In this document: piece after piece, positions 1-8,146 of the stretch
How the letters are laid out: each line of letters opens with the position of its first letter
Position numbering within the stretch: the stretch's first letter is position 1
Assembly (NCBI GenBank): GCA_963732875.1
Contig: CAVTBD010000002.1
Span: 1,736,001-1,800,000, forward strand
DNA: 64,000 nucleotides
From: WHSO01 sp963732875
GTDB lineage: Bacteria; Pseudomonadota; Alphaproteobacteria; SMXQ01
Reading direction: 5' to 3'
The notes under the pieces: model-generated
Seen by the model: the letters and a program-made list of their open reading frames with translations, nothing else
Database searches by the model: none
Told to the model about the DNA's origin: nothing
Translations under genes and position numbers: made by a program

Positions 1-364
1 GGCCGCCGAGCTTGCCTTCCGTGCCCACCTCGCGCGCCACGCGCGTCACTTCCGCCGCGAACGACGAAAGCTGGTCCACCATGGTGTTGATGGTGTTCTT
101 GAGCTCGAGGATTTCGCCACGCACGTCCACCGTGATCTTCTTCGACAGGTCACCGCGCGCGACCGCGGTCGTCACCTCGGCGATGTTGCGCACCTGGCTG
201 GTCAGGTTGGTCGCCATCAGGTTCACGTTGTCGGTCAGGTCCTTCCACGTGCCGGCGCCGCCCTTCACTTTCGCCTGGCCGCCGAGCTTGCCTTCCGTGC
301 CCACCTCGCGCGCCACGCGCGTCACCTCCGCCGCGAACGACGAAAGCTGGTCCACCATGGTGTT
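1..364. repeat. 276-bp-period direct repeat inside the HAMP array
   Basis: Bases 1-88 and 277-364 match at 87 of 88 positions (T versus C at position 50). The period of 276 bp equals 92 codons, the length of one HAMP unit. The left copy is cut by the window edge, so the array may continue. Confidence 0.85.
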
Positions 365-793
365 CACGACCTTGCCGATGCGCAGGAACTCGCCGCGCAG
401 AGGACGACCATCGGTATCGAGATTCATGCGCTGGGTGAGGTCGCCCTTGGCGACGGCGCCGATAACCCGCGCGACCTCCACGGTGGGATGGGTCATGTCG
501 CCGATGAGGTCGTTGACTGCATCGACCGAGCTCTGCCAACCGCCCCTGGCACCAGCCATGCGGGCACGCTGGTTGATCTTGCCTTCCTTGCCCACTGCCG
601 TGCCGAGGCGCGTGAGCTCTTTCGTGAGTTCGTAGTTGAGCTCGACGACGTCGTTGAAGGCCTGGGCGATCTCGCCCTCTATTCCCGTGTAACTGAGGGA
701 CAGGCGCGCCGTGAAATCGCCCTTGCGAAAGGCACGTAGCGCTTCAAGAAGTTGACGGCTGTCCAAGGACTCGAGAGTTCCCGCATCAGGCAT
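1..793 (-). CDS. HAMP-repeat sensor (hybrid) histidine kinase, N-terminal part, cut by window start
   Basis: The gene reads leftward from an ATG at 793 and leaves the window open, giving the first 264 or so residues. No membrane segment is visible, so this is probably a cytoplasmic sensor. After about 80 N-terminal residues come tandem HAMP-like units. Two near-identical copies of the block around TMVDQLSSFAAEVTRVAREV lie near residues 144 and 236, so the unit is 92 residues (276 bp). Motifs such as AKGDLTQRM and ARGDLSKKI are typical of the large cytoplasmic hybrid kinases with HAMP arrays. The catalytic kinase and receiver parts would lie outside the window, so 'hybrid kinase' rests on family knowledge. 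Confidence 0.85.
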   Translation of the reverse strand, partial: MPDAGTLESLDSRQLLEALRAFRKGDFTARLSLSYTGIEGEIAQAFNDVVELNYELTKELTRLGTAVGKEGKINQRARMAGARGGWQSSVDAVNDLIGDMTHPTVEVARVIGAVAKGDLTQRMNLDTDGRPLRGEFLRIGKVVNTMVDQLSSFAAEVTRVAREVGTEGKLGGQAKVKGGAGTWKDLTDNVNLMATNLTSQVRNIAEVTTAVARGDLSKKITVDVRGEILELKNTINTMVDQLSSFAAEVTRVAREVGTEGKLGG

Positions 794-1233
794 AGAAAAC
801 CTCCCAACGCCACCGCGGCCCCCCTCCGCACCGGCGTGTTCAATTCTGTTAGCCCTGCACGTCCTCTTCGGTTCCGGTGCGGCAACACCGCACGGGATAT
901 CCCCATATCCCCTGCGGTCACGTGTCCTCCGGCCACTCTCCTGACGCCACCCACCATTACGGAGAATGCGGCGTTAGAATACTCTAAGCTACTGACTTAC
1001 AACACAAATGTTACCATCCCACCGCACCTGACGTGCGCGAAGCAACAAAAGCTCATATCTCCATATTATCCCGGTATGTAGTCCGGACTTGAATGATGCC
1101 AAAGTTCCAATGCAGTGAAAAGGCATTAATTTTCACTGGCGGCCAAATGTAAGCTACTAAATCATAAGCACTCGACTACCCGTACCAAAGCACGCGATTC
1201 CACAAACCGGCCGTTCAACAAAGGCGTGTCCGG
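794..1233. other. Intergenic region between two leftward genes, with two hairpins
   Basis: No gene is supported here. The stretch is clearly less GC-rich than its surroundings, especially 960-1200. It holds a GTGCGG/CCGCAC hairpin (877-893) and a 9-bp perfect inverted repeat (1113-1138). It probably contains the promoter of the kinase gene starting at 793, but I see no convincing -35/-10 pair. Confidence 0.5.
1113..1138. repeat. Perfect 9-bp inverted repeat, 8-base loop
   Basis: CAGTGAAAA (1113-1121) is repeated inverted as TTTTCACTG (1130-1138). It lies about 95 bases downstream of the receiver gene stop and 320 bases upstream of the kinase start. There is no T-run on either side, so an operator or RNA hairpin is as likely as a terminator. 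Confidence 0.5.
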
Positions 1234-1686
1234 TCAAATACCATCATCGGGCCGACCGTCGGCCCGTTCATCAGCGTTGTTATGGGATCGCTCCACCAGC
1301 AACGCGGCGATAGCGGTCTGCAACGCCTCGAAATTGGTCGGTTTCTCGAAAGCCGGGACATCGGGGAACCGCGTCTGGAGTTCCGTGAGCTTGCGGTAAC
1401 CGGACAGGAACACGAACGGAATGTCGCGTTCACGAAGCGCTTCCGCGAGCGGATGGACGCTGCGTCCGCGCAGGCTCGCGTCCAGCAGGGCAAGATCGAA
1501 GCTCTCGCTTTCGATCAACGCCAGGCCTTCTTCCAGGCTGGTCGCCGGCCCTACCGCTTCTGCGCCCATGTCGCACAGCGACTGTTCCAGCACCTCGGCC
1601 AGAAGGAAATCGTCCTCCACTACGAGGATTCTCGTGCCCGAGATGTCCGCCGCCCCACCGTGCGGTTCCCGTAATGACCCCGGCAT
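1234..1686 (-). CDS. Stand-alone response regulator receiver protein
   Basis: A 150-residue protein made almost entirely of one receiver domain. The acidic pocket is VVEDD (E24, D25, D26), the expected phosphoacceptor is D69 in LALLDAS, and the conserved lysine is K115 in FEKP. No DNA-binding or other output domain follows; the tail of about 30 residues is charged and probably flexible. Such single-domain receivers pass phosphoryl groups or act through protein contacts. The HAMP-array kinase gene lies downstream on the same strand, about 440 bp away, so a functional pair is plausible but not shown. The start ATG at 1686 leaves a 15-residue lead before the domain; a shorter start is possible. 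Confidence 0.85.
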   Translation of the reverse strand: MPGSLREPHGGAADISGTRILVVEDDFLLAEVLEQSLCDMGAEAVGPATSLEEGLALIESESFDLALLDASLRGRSVHPLAEALRERDIPFVFLSGYRKLTELQTRFPDVPAFEKPTNFEALQTAIAALLVERSHNNADERADGRPDDGI

Positions 1687-1814
1687 GCTCCCGCTCCGCA
1701 GCTTGTCTTCTACGTCAGCCGTTTCGCACCCCGGCGGTAGAACCGGGCCTCAGAACTCCGCAAGCAATTAAATCAAATAGGTATGTAAGTAATAATACAT
1801 CAGCATTTACGAAC

Positions 1815-1856
1815 CGTGTCAGAAACGCAAGAGGCATCGTCGGCGTTTCTGACACG
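1815..1856. repeat. Perfect 14-bp inverted repeat next to tRNA-Leu
   Basis: CGTGTCAGAAACGC (1815-1828) and GCGTTTCTGACACG (1843-1856) are exact inverted copies around a 14-base loop. The element ends 33 bases downstream of the tRNA-Leu 3' end. No U-run follows the stem on the tRNA strand, so it is not a standard intrinsic terminator. It could be a tRNA-gene terminator variant, an operator or a mobile-element end. Confidence 0.7.
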
Positions 1857-1889
1857 CTGGAGTTTGAACCTTAGCCCAAAGATATGGGA

Positions 1890-1976
1890 TGGTGCCCCCG
1901 GGGAGACTCGAACTCCCACGTCCTTGCGAACAACAGATTTTGAGTTTGCCGCGTCTACCGGTTCCGCCACAGGGGC
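1890..1976 (-). tRNA. tRNA-Leu (anticodon CAA)
   Basis: Read on the minus strand, the 7-bp acceptor stem (GCCCCTG with CGGGGGC) closes, a long variable arm is present as expected for Leu, the T arm carries GTTCGAGTC, and discriminator A plus CCA is encoded at 1890-1893. The anticodon loop reads CTCAAAA, giving CAA. The anticodon stem GCAAA/TCTGT has an A-C mismatch at the 30-40 pair where other alphaproteobacterial Leu(CAA) genes typically pair, so either this is a natural mismatch or a base error. Confidence 0.93.
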
Positions 1977-2062
1977 CCGCGCGGGAAGATAGGCGCTCGT
2001 GCGCGGCGCGGCAACACGCGCGGCGTCCCGTCAGCCCAAACTTCCGTCGGCGCAGGCCCCCG

Positions 2063-2260
2063 TCAACGCAGGCCGATAAGACGCCGCAGGACCACGCCCA
2101 GCGAGCGGCGCGGCGGATCGGCCGCCGGGGCCGGCGCCGCCGGCGCGGGGTCGGCGACGTCTTCTGCCGCCGCCGGGTCCGCCGGCAGTGTCGTGTAGGC
2201 GTGGGAGCCGTCGCACCAGGGATAGGCGGCGCTCCGTCCGCAGTAGCAGCGATTGGCCAT
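2063..2260 (-). CDS. CDGSH-type iron-sulfur domain protein
   Basis: A small protein of 65 residues from the ATG at 2260. It begins MANRCYCG and carries the CDGSH signature: C5, C7, then PWCDGSH with C16 and H20. This C-x-C-x8-C-x3-H set binds a [2Fe-2S] cluster in mitoNEET-like proteins and their small bacterial relatives. The rest is an Ala/Pro-rich linker and a short basic tail. A GTG at 2278 in the same frame would add six residues. The cellular role of small bacterial CDGSH proteins is not settled; redox or cluster handling is the usual inference. Confidence 0.82.
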   Translation of the reverse strand: MANRCYCGRSAAYPWCDGSHAYTTLPADPAAAEDVADPAPAAPAPAADPPRRSLGVVLRRLIGLR

Positions 2261-2379
2261 TCGTGTGTGTCCATCCACCCCACATTACGGGGCCACACAT
2301 TACGGGCAGGTCCCGCGGGCGGCAACATGGGCGACGGTGCGCTTGCCCGCCGTCGCGCCCGGCGTGCTAGTCTGCCGCC

Positions 2380-2751
2380 ATGGACGCGAAACCGGATACC
2401 GCCTCCCTCGATCCCGCCGTCATAGCTGCGTGGCACGCGCACATCTACTACGACCCGGCCACGACCAAGGACCGGGCCGCGCGGCTGCGCGACAAGATCG
2501 CCGCCGCCTTTCCCGATGCCCTGATCGGGCGCTGGCACGACACCCTGGTCGGGCCCCACACGCGCGCCATGTATCAGGTCGCCTTCGCCGCCGACCTGTT
2601 CGCCCGGTTCGTGCCGTGGCTCGCGATCCACCGCGACGGGCTCGCCATCCTGGTCCATGCCGATTCCACCGGCGACCACAAGAAGGACCACACCGACCAC
2701 GCCATCTGGATGGGCGAGGTCCTGCCGGTCAACACCAGCAACTGGGACTGA
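2380..2751 (+). CDS. DOPA 4,5-dioxygenase family protein
   Basis: A 123-residue protein matching the small DOPA 4,5-dioxygenase-like family in length and motifs: HAHIYYD near residues 19-25, VGPHTRAMYQVAF in the middle, and ILVHADSTGD followed by a DHTDH run near the C-terminus. The conserved histidines are the likely metal ligands. In fungi and plants this fold performs extradiol ring opening of DOPA; in bacteria the true substrate is usually unknown. It stands alone on the plus strand, with a 164-bp gap before the ATP-grasp gene, so membership of that gene set is uncertain. Confidence 0.85.
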   Translation: MDAKPDTASLDPAVIAAWHAHIYYDPATTKDRAARLRDKIAAAFPDALIGRWHDTLVGPHTRAMYQVAFAADLFARFVPWLAIHRDGLAILVHADSTGDHKKDHTDHAIWMGEVLPVNTSNWD

Positions 2752-2915
2752 TCCCCGCGCGCGATTCCGTCCGCGCGACCGCCGCCGTCAAGGGGCCGGC
2801 TTGCGCTGCCCGCGCGAATCGGGCTCTAATGGCCGCGCGCGCAAGCCTTTTCCAAGGGCATTTACGGGGCAAATTCAAGGAGATCGGGAACCACACCGGC
2901 ACGGTACGGAGGGTC

Positions 2916-4355
2916 ATGGCGGCAGGTAAATTCTTCGACGAAATGCATGGCACCGATGAAGCGGTGCGCCAATCATACGATGCCATCGCCAATTGGCTCC
3001 ATGCCATCTCCAGGCGCGAGCTGAGCGCCAAGCGCAAGGAGGCGGAAGTGCTGTTCCGCCGCATGGGGATCACCTTCCTGGTCTACGGCACCGGCGCCTC
3101 CAACGAGCGCCTGATCCCGTTCGACCTGATTCCGCGGGTGCTTACCCAAGACGAATGGTCGGTGATCGAGCGCGGTTGCGTGCAGCGCGTGCGCGCCATC
3201 AACGCCTTCCTGCACGACATCTACCACGGCCAGGAGATCATCAAGGCCGGCAGGATTCCCGCCGAGAAGGTGCTGACCAACTCGCGTTACCGCCCAGAGA
3301 TGCAGGACCTCGACGTGCCGGGCGATATCTACGTTCACATCACCGGCATCGACCTGGTGCGTACCGGCGAGCGCGAGTTCTACGTGCTCGAGGACAACCT
3401 GCGCAATCCGTCCGGCGTCAGCTACATGATGGAGAACCGCGAGGTGATGATGCGGCTGTTCCCGTCGCTGTTCTCGGGCAACCGCATCCTGCCGGTGAAC
3501 AACTATCCTGAGCTGCTGCTCGAGAACCTGCGCGCGGTCGCGCCGCGCGGCGTGAGCTGGCCGACGGTCGCGCTGCTGACGCCCGGCATCTACAACTCGG
3601 CCTATTTCGAGCACGTGTTCCTGGCCGACGAGATGGGCGTCGAGCTGGTCGAGGGCCAGGACATGTTCGTCAAGGACGACCAGGTGTTCATGCGCACCAC
3701 CCATGGCCCGGTGCGGGTCGACGTGATCTACCGGCGCATCGACGACGATTTCGTCGATCCGCTGGCGTTCAACGCCGACTCCATGCTGGGGGTGCCCGGG
3801 CTGCTGTCGGCCTACCGCGCCGGCGGCGTGACGCTCGCCAACGCCATCGGCACCGGCGTCGCCGACGACAAGGCCATGTACATCCACGTGCCCGACATGA
3901 TCGAGTTCTACCTGGGCGAGACGCCGATACTCTCCAACGTGCCGACCTACGCCCTGCGCAAGCCCGACGACCTCAAGTACGCGCTCGACCACCTGGACGA
4001 GCTGGTGGTCAAGGAGGTGGGCGGCGCCGGCGGCTACGGCATGCTGGTGGGCCCGGCCGCCACCAAGGCCGAGATCGCCGCCTACCGCCAGCGCATCCTG
4101 TCCGATCCCGCCAACTTCATCGCCCAGCCGACGCTGTCGCTGTCCACCTGCCCGACCTTCACCGACAAGGGGATCGCGCCGCGCCACGTCGACCTGCGGC
4201 CCTACGTGCTGATGGGCCCGAACGCGGTCACGGTCGTGCCCGGCGGGCTCACCCGGGTGGCGCTGCGCGAGGGCTCGCTGGTGGTCAACTCCTCCCAGGG
4301 CGGCGGCACCAAGGACACATGGGTGCTGCGCGCCGGCGCGGGAGGCACGTCATGA
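2916..4355 (+). CDS. Circularly permuted ATP-grasp protein (type 2)
   Basis: A 479-residue protein from the ATG at 2916, preceded by GGAGGG seven bases upstream; longer in-frame starts have no such site. It matches the circularly permuted ATP-grasp family in length and in blocks such as YVLEDNLRNPSGVSYMMENR (nucleotide-binding core), VDVIYRRIDDDF and VVKEVGGAGGYGMLVGP. ATP-grasp enzymes join a carboxylate to an amine through an acyl phosphate. The gene overlaps the next one by four bases (ATGA). In many bacteria it sits with alpha-E, transglutaminase-like and Anbu peptidase genes, as here, and has been predicted to make a peptide or amide. That activity is unproven. Confidence 0.92.
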   Translation: MAAGKFFDEMHGTDEAVRQSYDAIANWLHAISRRELSAKRKEAEVLFRRMGITFLVYGTGASNERLIPFDLIPRVLTQDEWSVIERGCVQRVRAINAFLHDIYHGQEIIKAGRIPAEKVLTNSRYRPEMQDLDVPGDIYVHITGIDLVRTGEREFYVLEDNLRNPSGVSYMMENREVMMRLFPSLFSGNRILPVNNYPELLLENLRAVAPRGVSWPTVALLTPGIYNSAYFEHVFLADEMGVELVEGQDMFVKDDQVFMRTTHGPVRVDVIYRRIDDDFVDPLAFNADSMLGVPGLLSAYRAGGVTLANAIGTGVADDKAMYIHVPDMIEFYLGETPILSNVPTYALRKPDDLKYALDHLDELVVKEVGGAGGYGMLVGPAATKAEIAAYRQRILSDPANFIAQPTLSLSTCPTFTDKGIAPRHVDLRPYVLMGPNAVTVVPGGLTRVALREGSLVVNSSQGGGTKDTWVLRAGAGGTS

Positions 4356-5308
4356 CCATCGTGCTGGCGCGCAGCGCCGATCACCTCTACTGGATGTCGC
4401 GCTACGTCGAGCGCGCCGAGAACACCGCGCGCATTCTCGACGTGTCCGACCGCATGGGCCTGATGCCCGCCGACGCCGACGGCAAGGGCACCAGCGGCGA
4501 GTGGGAGGCGGTGCTCCAGATCACCGGAGACGTTGCCGGGTTCCACTCGCGCTTTCCCGAGGCGACCGCCGCCAACGTCATCCGCCACATGACGCTCGAT
4601 CCGGAGAACCCGTCGAGCATCTACTCGACCGTGCGCGCCGCGCGCGAGAACGCGCGCGCCGAGCGCGTCGGCATCACCACCGAGATGTGGGAGGCGCTCA
4701 ATTCCACCTGGCTCGAGATTTCCGCGCTGACGCCGACGCGCCTCGCGAGCCGCGGCTACCGCAACTTCTTCGACTGGATCAAGGAGCGCTCGCACCTGTT
4801 CCGCGGCTCCGCGGTCGCTACCATGCTGCGCGACGAGCGCTACCACTTCCTCCGGCTCGGCACCTTCATCGAACGCGCCGACAACACCGCGCGCATCCTC
4901 GACGTGAAATACCACATCCTGCTGCCGACCGTTTCCGACATCGGTAGCGCCATCGACTACTTCCAGTGGGGCGCGCTCCTGCGCTCGGTCTCGGCGTACC
5001 GCAACTACCACCACGCCTACAAGCAGGTGATCACGCCGGTGAACATCGCCGACCTGCTGATCTTCAACGACGCCTTCCCGCGCTCGCTGCATTCGTGTCT
5101 CAACGACGTGGTCGACCTGCTTGGCCAGATCGAGGGGCCGCGCGGCGCCGAGGCTGCCCGCCAGGGGGGCGAGATCCACGCCATGCTGCACTACGGGCGC
5201 ATCGAGACCGTGTTCCAGCAGGGTCTGCACGAGTTCCTGTCCGACTTCATCATCCGCAACAACCGGCTCTCCGGCGAGATACAATCCGCCTACCTGGTCG
5301 CGCAGTAG
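4352..5308 (+). CDS. Alpha-E domain protein (DUF403)
   Basis: A 318-residue, mostly helical protein starting at the ATG that overlaps the ATP-grasp stop. The start MTIVLARSADHLYWMSRYVERAENTAR and the internal repeat of the motif FIERADNTARILDVKYH near residue 180 are typical of the alpha-E family, which has two related halves. No enzyme motif is known for this family; it is almost always next to the permuted ATP-grasp gene, so it is read as its partner. The two genes are translationally coupled here. Confidence 0.92.
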   Translation: MTIVLARSADHLYWMSRYVERAENTARILDVSDRMGLMPADADGKGTSGEWEAVLQITGDVAGFHSRFPEATAANVIRHMTLDPENPSSIYSTVRAARENARAERVGITTEMWEALNSTWLEISALTPTRLASRGYRNFFDWIKERSHLFRGSAVATMLRDERYHFLRLGTFIERADNTARILDVKYHILLPTVSDIGSAIDYFQWGALLRSVSAYRNYHHAYKQVITPVNIADLLIFNDAFPRSLHSCLNDVVDLLGQIEGPRGAEAARQGGEIHAMLHYGRIETVFQQGLHEFLSDFIIRNNRLSGEIQSAYLVAQ

Positions 5309-5323
5309 CCCACCGGCCCATCC

Positions 5324-6130
5324 ATGCGTCTGTCGATCAGTCATATCACGCGCTACCGCTACAGCCAGCCGGCCCGCTACACGATCCAGTACCTGCGCCT
5401 CACGCCCTGGAGCGACGCGAGCCAGCACGTCGAGCGCTGGCGCCTGCGCACGCCGGGGCGGCTCACCCAGCACGTGGACGCGTTCGGCAACCTGATGCAC
5501 GTGCTCGTGATCGACACGCTCCACGACGAGGTCGCGGTCACGGTCGAGGGCGAAGTCGAATCCTACGACACCGTCGGCGTGCTCGGGGACGACGACCGGG
5601 TGTCGCCCATCCTCTACCTGCGCCCGACGCCGCTCACGGAGCCTGCCGGCAACGTCCAGGACTTCACCGCCGGCCTGCGCGCGCGCATCAAAGCCGACCG
5701 TCTCGACGGCCTGCACGAGCTATCGCGCGCGGTGGCGCGCGCGGTCGTCTACCGCCCCGGCACCACCGACGTCGAGACCACCGCCGCCGCCGCGCTCGCC
5801 GCCGGCACCGGTGTATGCCAGGACCAGGCCCACGTGTTCGTCGCCGCGGCGCGCTTCCTCGGCGTGCCGACGCGCTACGTGTCGGGCTACGTCCACGTCG
5901 CCGGCGACGGTGCCGACGAGACCGCCTCCCATGCCTGGTCCGAGGCCTGGGTGGACGGGCTCGGCTGGGTCGCCTTCGATGTCACCAACGAGATCTGCGC
6001 CAACGACGCCCATGTCCGCATCGCCATCGGCCCCGATTACGCCGCCTGCGCGCCGGTGCGCGGCGTGCGCCGCGGCGGCGGCGCCGAGCGGCTCGACGTC
6101 AATGTCCATGTCGCGGCCATGAGCCAATAG
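5324..6130 (+). CDS. Transglutaminase-like cysteine protease family protein
   Basis: A 268-residue protein that starts 15 bases after the alpha-E stop, so it is the third gene of the unit. It has an N-terminal beta region starting MRLSISHITRYRYSQPARY, then the transglutaminase core. The catalytic triad is visible as C165 (GVCQDQAH), H203 (SHAWSEAWV) and D219 (FDVTN). The domain could cleave or exchange amide bonds. In this neighbourhood it may remove or transfer the product of the ATP-grasp enzyme; this is inferred from gene order only. No signal peptide is seen, so a cytoplasmic location is likely. Confidence 0.92.
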   Translation: MRLSISHITRYRYSQPARYTIQYLRLTPWSDASQHVERWRLRTPGRLTQHVDAFGNLMHVLVIDTLHDEVAVTVEGEVESYDTVGVLGDDDRVSPILYLRPTPLTEPAGNVQDFTAGLRARIKADRLDGLHELSRAVARAVVYRPGTTDVETTAAAALAAGTGVCQDQAHVFVAAARFLGVPTRYVSGYVHVAGDGADETASHAWSEAWVDGLGWVAFDVTNEICANDAHVRIAIGPDYAACAPVRGVRRGGGAERLDVNVHVAAMSQ

Positions 6131-6286
6131 GTATAGACTGCCGCCCGCGTCGCACAGCGGCCGGGCGGCGCCGGTCCCGAGGATGGTCGTGTCGGAGTTG
6201 CTTACGCTTTGATGTCGTCCGTTTCCCCGCCGGGTTCGTTCAATCCCCCAACGCGCGCGCGCCAGCTTGCCGGAGAATCCAAACCC

Positions 6287-7019
6287 ATGACCTATGCCGT
6301 CGGATTCCTGCTCCAGGAGGGGCTCGTGTTCGCCTCCGATTCGCGCACCAATGCGGGCGTGGACCAGGTTTCCGTCGCCCGCAAGATGACGGTGTTCGAA
6401 AAGCCGGACGAGCGCTTCATGGTGCTGCTCGCGGCCGGTAACCTCGCCATCACCCAGTCGGTGGTGCGGCTTCTCAATGAGGACCTGAACAGCGACGGCC
6501 CGCGCGACCTGTTCGCCGCGCCGACCATGTTCGCCGCGGCCCGCATGGTCGGCGCGTCTTTGCGCAACGTCTACGAGGTGGACGGCGACGCGCTCCGCGA
6601 GCAGGGGCTCGAGTTCAATGCCGCCTTCGTCTTCGGCGGCCAGATCAAGGGCGGCGAGGCGCGGCTCTACAACATCTACTCGGCGGGCAACTTCATCGAG
6701 GCCTCGCCCGAGGCGCCCTATCTACAGATCGGCGAGAACAAGTACGGCAAGCCGATCATCGACCGCACCATCACCTTCGAATCGTCCCTCAAGCAGGCAA
6801 TCAAGTGCGCGATCCTGTCGTTCGAATTCGACCATGCGCTCCAACATCTCGGTCGGGCCGCCCATCGACATCCTCACCTACCAGCGCGACTCGCTAAAAT
6901 CCGGCCTGCGCATGCAGCTTGCCGAGGGCGACGCGTACCTTTACCTCATCCGCGACTACTGGGGCGGCGCGCTGCGGCACGCATTCGAGGACATGCCCGA
7001 CCCCGACTGGCTCAAGTAG
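6287..7019 (+). CDS. Anbu proteasome-like peptidase (one-base frameshift in the sequence)
   Basis: The protein starts MTYAVGFLLQEGLVFASDSR, placing Thr2 as the N-terminal nucleophile after Met removal, with D18, R20 and K33 at the positions expected for proteasome-fold proteases. A GGAGAA site lies nine bases upstream. The reading is conserved up to SFE (6825) and continues one frame over with STMRSNISVGPPIDILTY down to the stop at 7019. Removing one A from GAATTC at 6825-6826 restores about 243 residues, the usual Anbu length. This looks like a base error rather than decay, because both halves are fully conserved. Anbu is often found with the ATP-grasp/alpha-E/transglutaminase genes. Confidence 0.88.
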
Positions 7020-7030
7020 CGTTTTCCCGC

Positions 7031-7612
7031 ATGCTCCACCGTCTCTATGCCTGGACCATGCGGCTCGCCCGGCACCGCCACGCCGAGCGCTGGCTCGCAC
7101 TCGTGGCCTTCGCCGAAAGCTCGTGCTTCCCGATCCCGCCTGACGTCATGCTGATCCCGATGGTGCTGGCGGACCGCAGCCGCGCCTGGCGTTTCGCGCT
7201 GATCTGCACCATCGCCTCGGTCGTGGGTGGGCTCGCCGGCTACGCCATCGGTGCATTCCTGTTCGAGACCGTCGGCAAGCCGCTGCTCGCGTTCTACGGC
7301 TATACCGACGCGTTCCGCAACTTCACCCAGCGCTACAATGAATGGGGCATCTGGATCGTCGCCGGAGCGGCGGTGACGCCGTTCCCGTTCAAGGTGATCA
7401 CCATCGCCTCGGGCGTCACGCACCTCGACCTGATCGAGTTCACCGTCGCCGCCGCGCTCGCACGGGGCGCGCGGTTCTACGCCGTGGCGGCGCTCCTGTG
7501 GCGCTTCGGTGAACCGATCGAGGGCTTCATCGAACGCCACCTCGGCAAGCTCGCGACGCTTTTCTTCATCCTGCTGCTCGGCGGATTCGTTCTGGTAAAA
7601 TACGTCCTGTGA
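7031..7612 (+). CDS. YqaA-like DedA-superfamily membrane protein
   Basis: A 193-residue inner membrane protein. The start ATG at 7031 is 12 bases after the corrected Anbu stop. It shows the motif SSCFPIPPDVMLIPM, the reentrant-loop region typical of the YqaA branch of the DedA/SNARE-associated fold, a glycine-rich helix VVGGLAGYAIGAFLF, and the second motif around AAVTPFPFKVITIASG. Four hydrophobic segments are apparent. DedA proteins are linked to lipid carrier flipping and envelope stability; the YqaA branch has no assigned substrate. It overlaps dsbB by one base. Confidence 0.88.
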   Translation: MLHRLYAWTMRLARHRHAERWLALVAFAESSCFPIPPDVMLIPMVLADRSRAWRFALICTIASVVGGLAGYAIGAFLFETVGKPLLAFYGYTDAFRNFTQRYNEWGIWIVAGAAVTPFPFKVITIASGVTHLDLIEFTVAAALARGARFYAVAALLWRFGEPIEGFIERHLGKLATLFFILLLGGFVLVKYVL

Positions 7613-8121
7613 TGGACCGCCCCGCGCCCCGCCTCGCCTTCGCCCTGCTGCTCGCCGCCGCCGTCGCCATCCTCGCCGCGGCGCTCGCCTTCCAGTATCT
7701 GGGCGGGCTCCGGCCGTGCGAGCTGTGCCTGTGGCAGCGCTACCCCTATGCCGTACTGATCGGGATCGCCGGCGTCGGGATCGGCCTCGCCCGCGTGCCG
7801 GGCGTGCCGCGCGGCCTGCTCGCCGCGCTGGCCGCGCTGGCTGCGCTCGCCATGGCGGCGGATGCGGCCATCGCCGTGTTCCATGTCGGCGTCGAGCACC
7901 ACTGGTGGCAGGGGCTCGCGAGCTGCTCGGGCAAGACCGGCGCCGCCCGAACGGTCGAGGAGCTGGCCCGCCAGCTCCAGGGCACCGCGGTGGTGCGCTG
8001 CGATGCCATCGCCTGGTCGTTCGCGGGAATCTCGATGGCGGGCTATAATGCGTTCGCGGCGACCGCGCTCGCGCTGTTCGCCGCCTGGATCGCGCGTGGG
8101 CTGCTACGGCCCGCGCCCTGA
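7612..8121 (+). CDS. dsbB: Disulfide bond formation protein B
   Basis: A 169-residue four-helix inner membrane protein. The start ATG at 7612 overlaps the preceding TGA. The quinone-linked cysteine pair is C36/C39 in RPCELCLWQRYPY, and the second periplasmic loop has C105 (LASCSGK) and C130 (VVRCDA), matching the pair that reoxidises DsbA. The loop also has the VEHHWWQG stretch usual in alphaproteobacterial DsbB. DsbB passes electrons from DsbA to ubiquinone; the next gene, coq7, makes ubiquinone, and the two are commonly adjacent in this group. Confidence 0.93.
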   Translation: MDRPAPRLAFALLLAAAVAILAAALAFQYLGGLRPCELCLWQRYPYAVLIGIAGVGIGLARVPGVPRGLLAALAALAALAMAADAAIAVFHVGVEHHWWQGLASCSGKTGAARTVEELARQLQGTAVVRCDAIAWSFAGISMAGYNAFAATALALFAAWIARGLLRPAP

Positions 8122-8146
8122 GTTCGTCACGACCGAGGAGGTCGCC

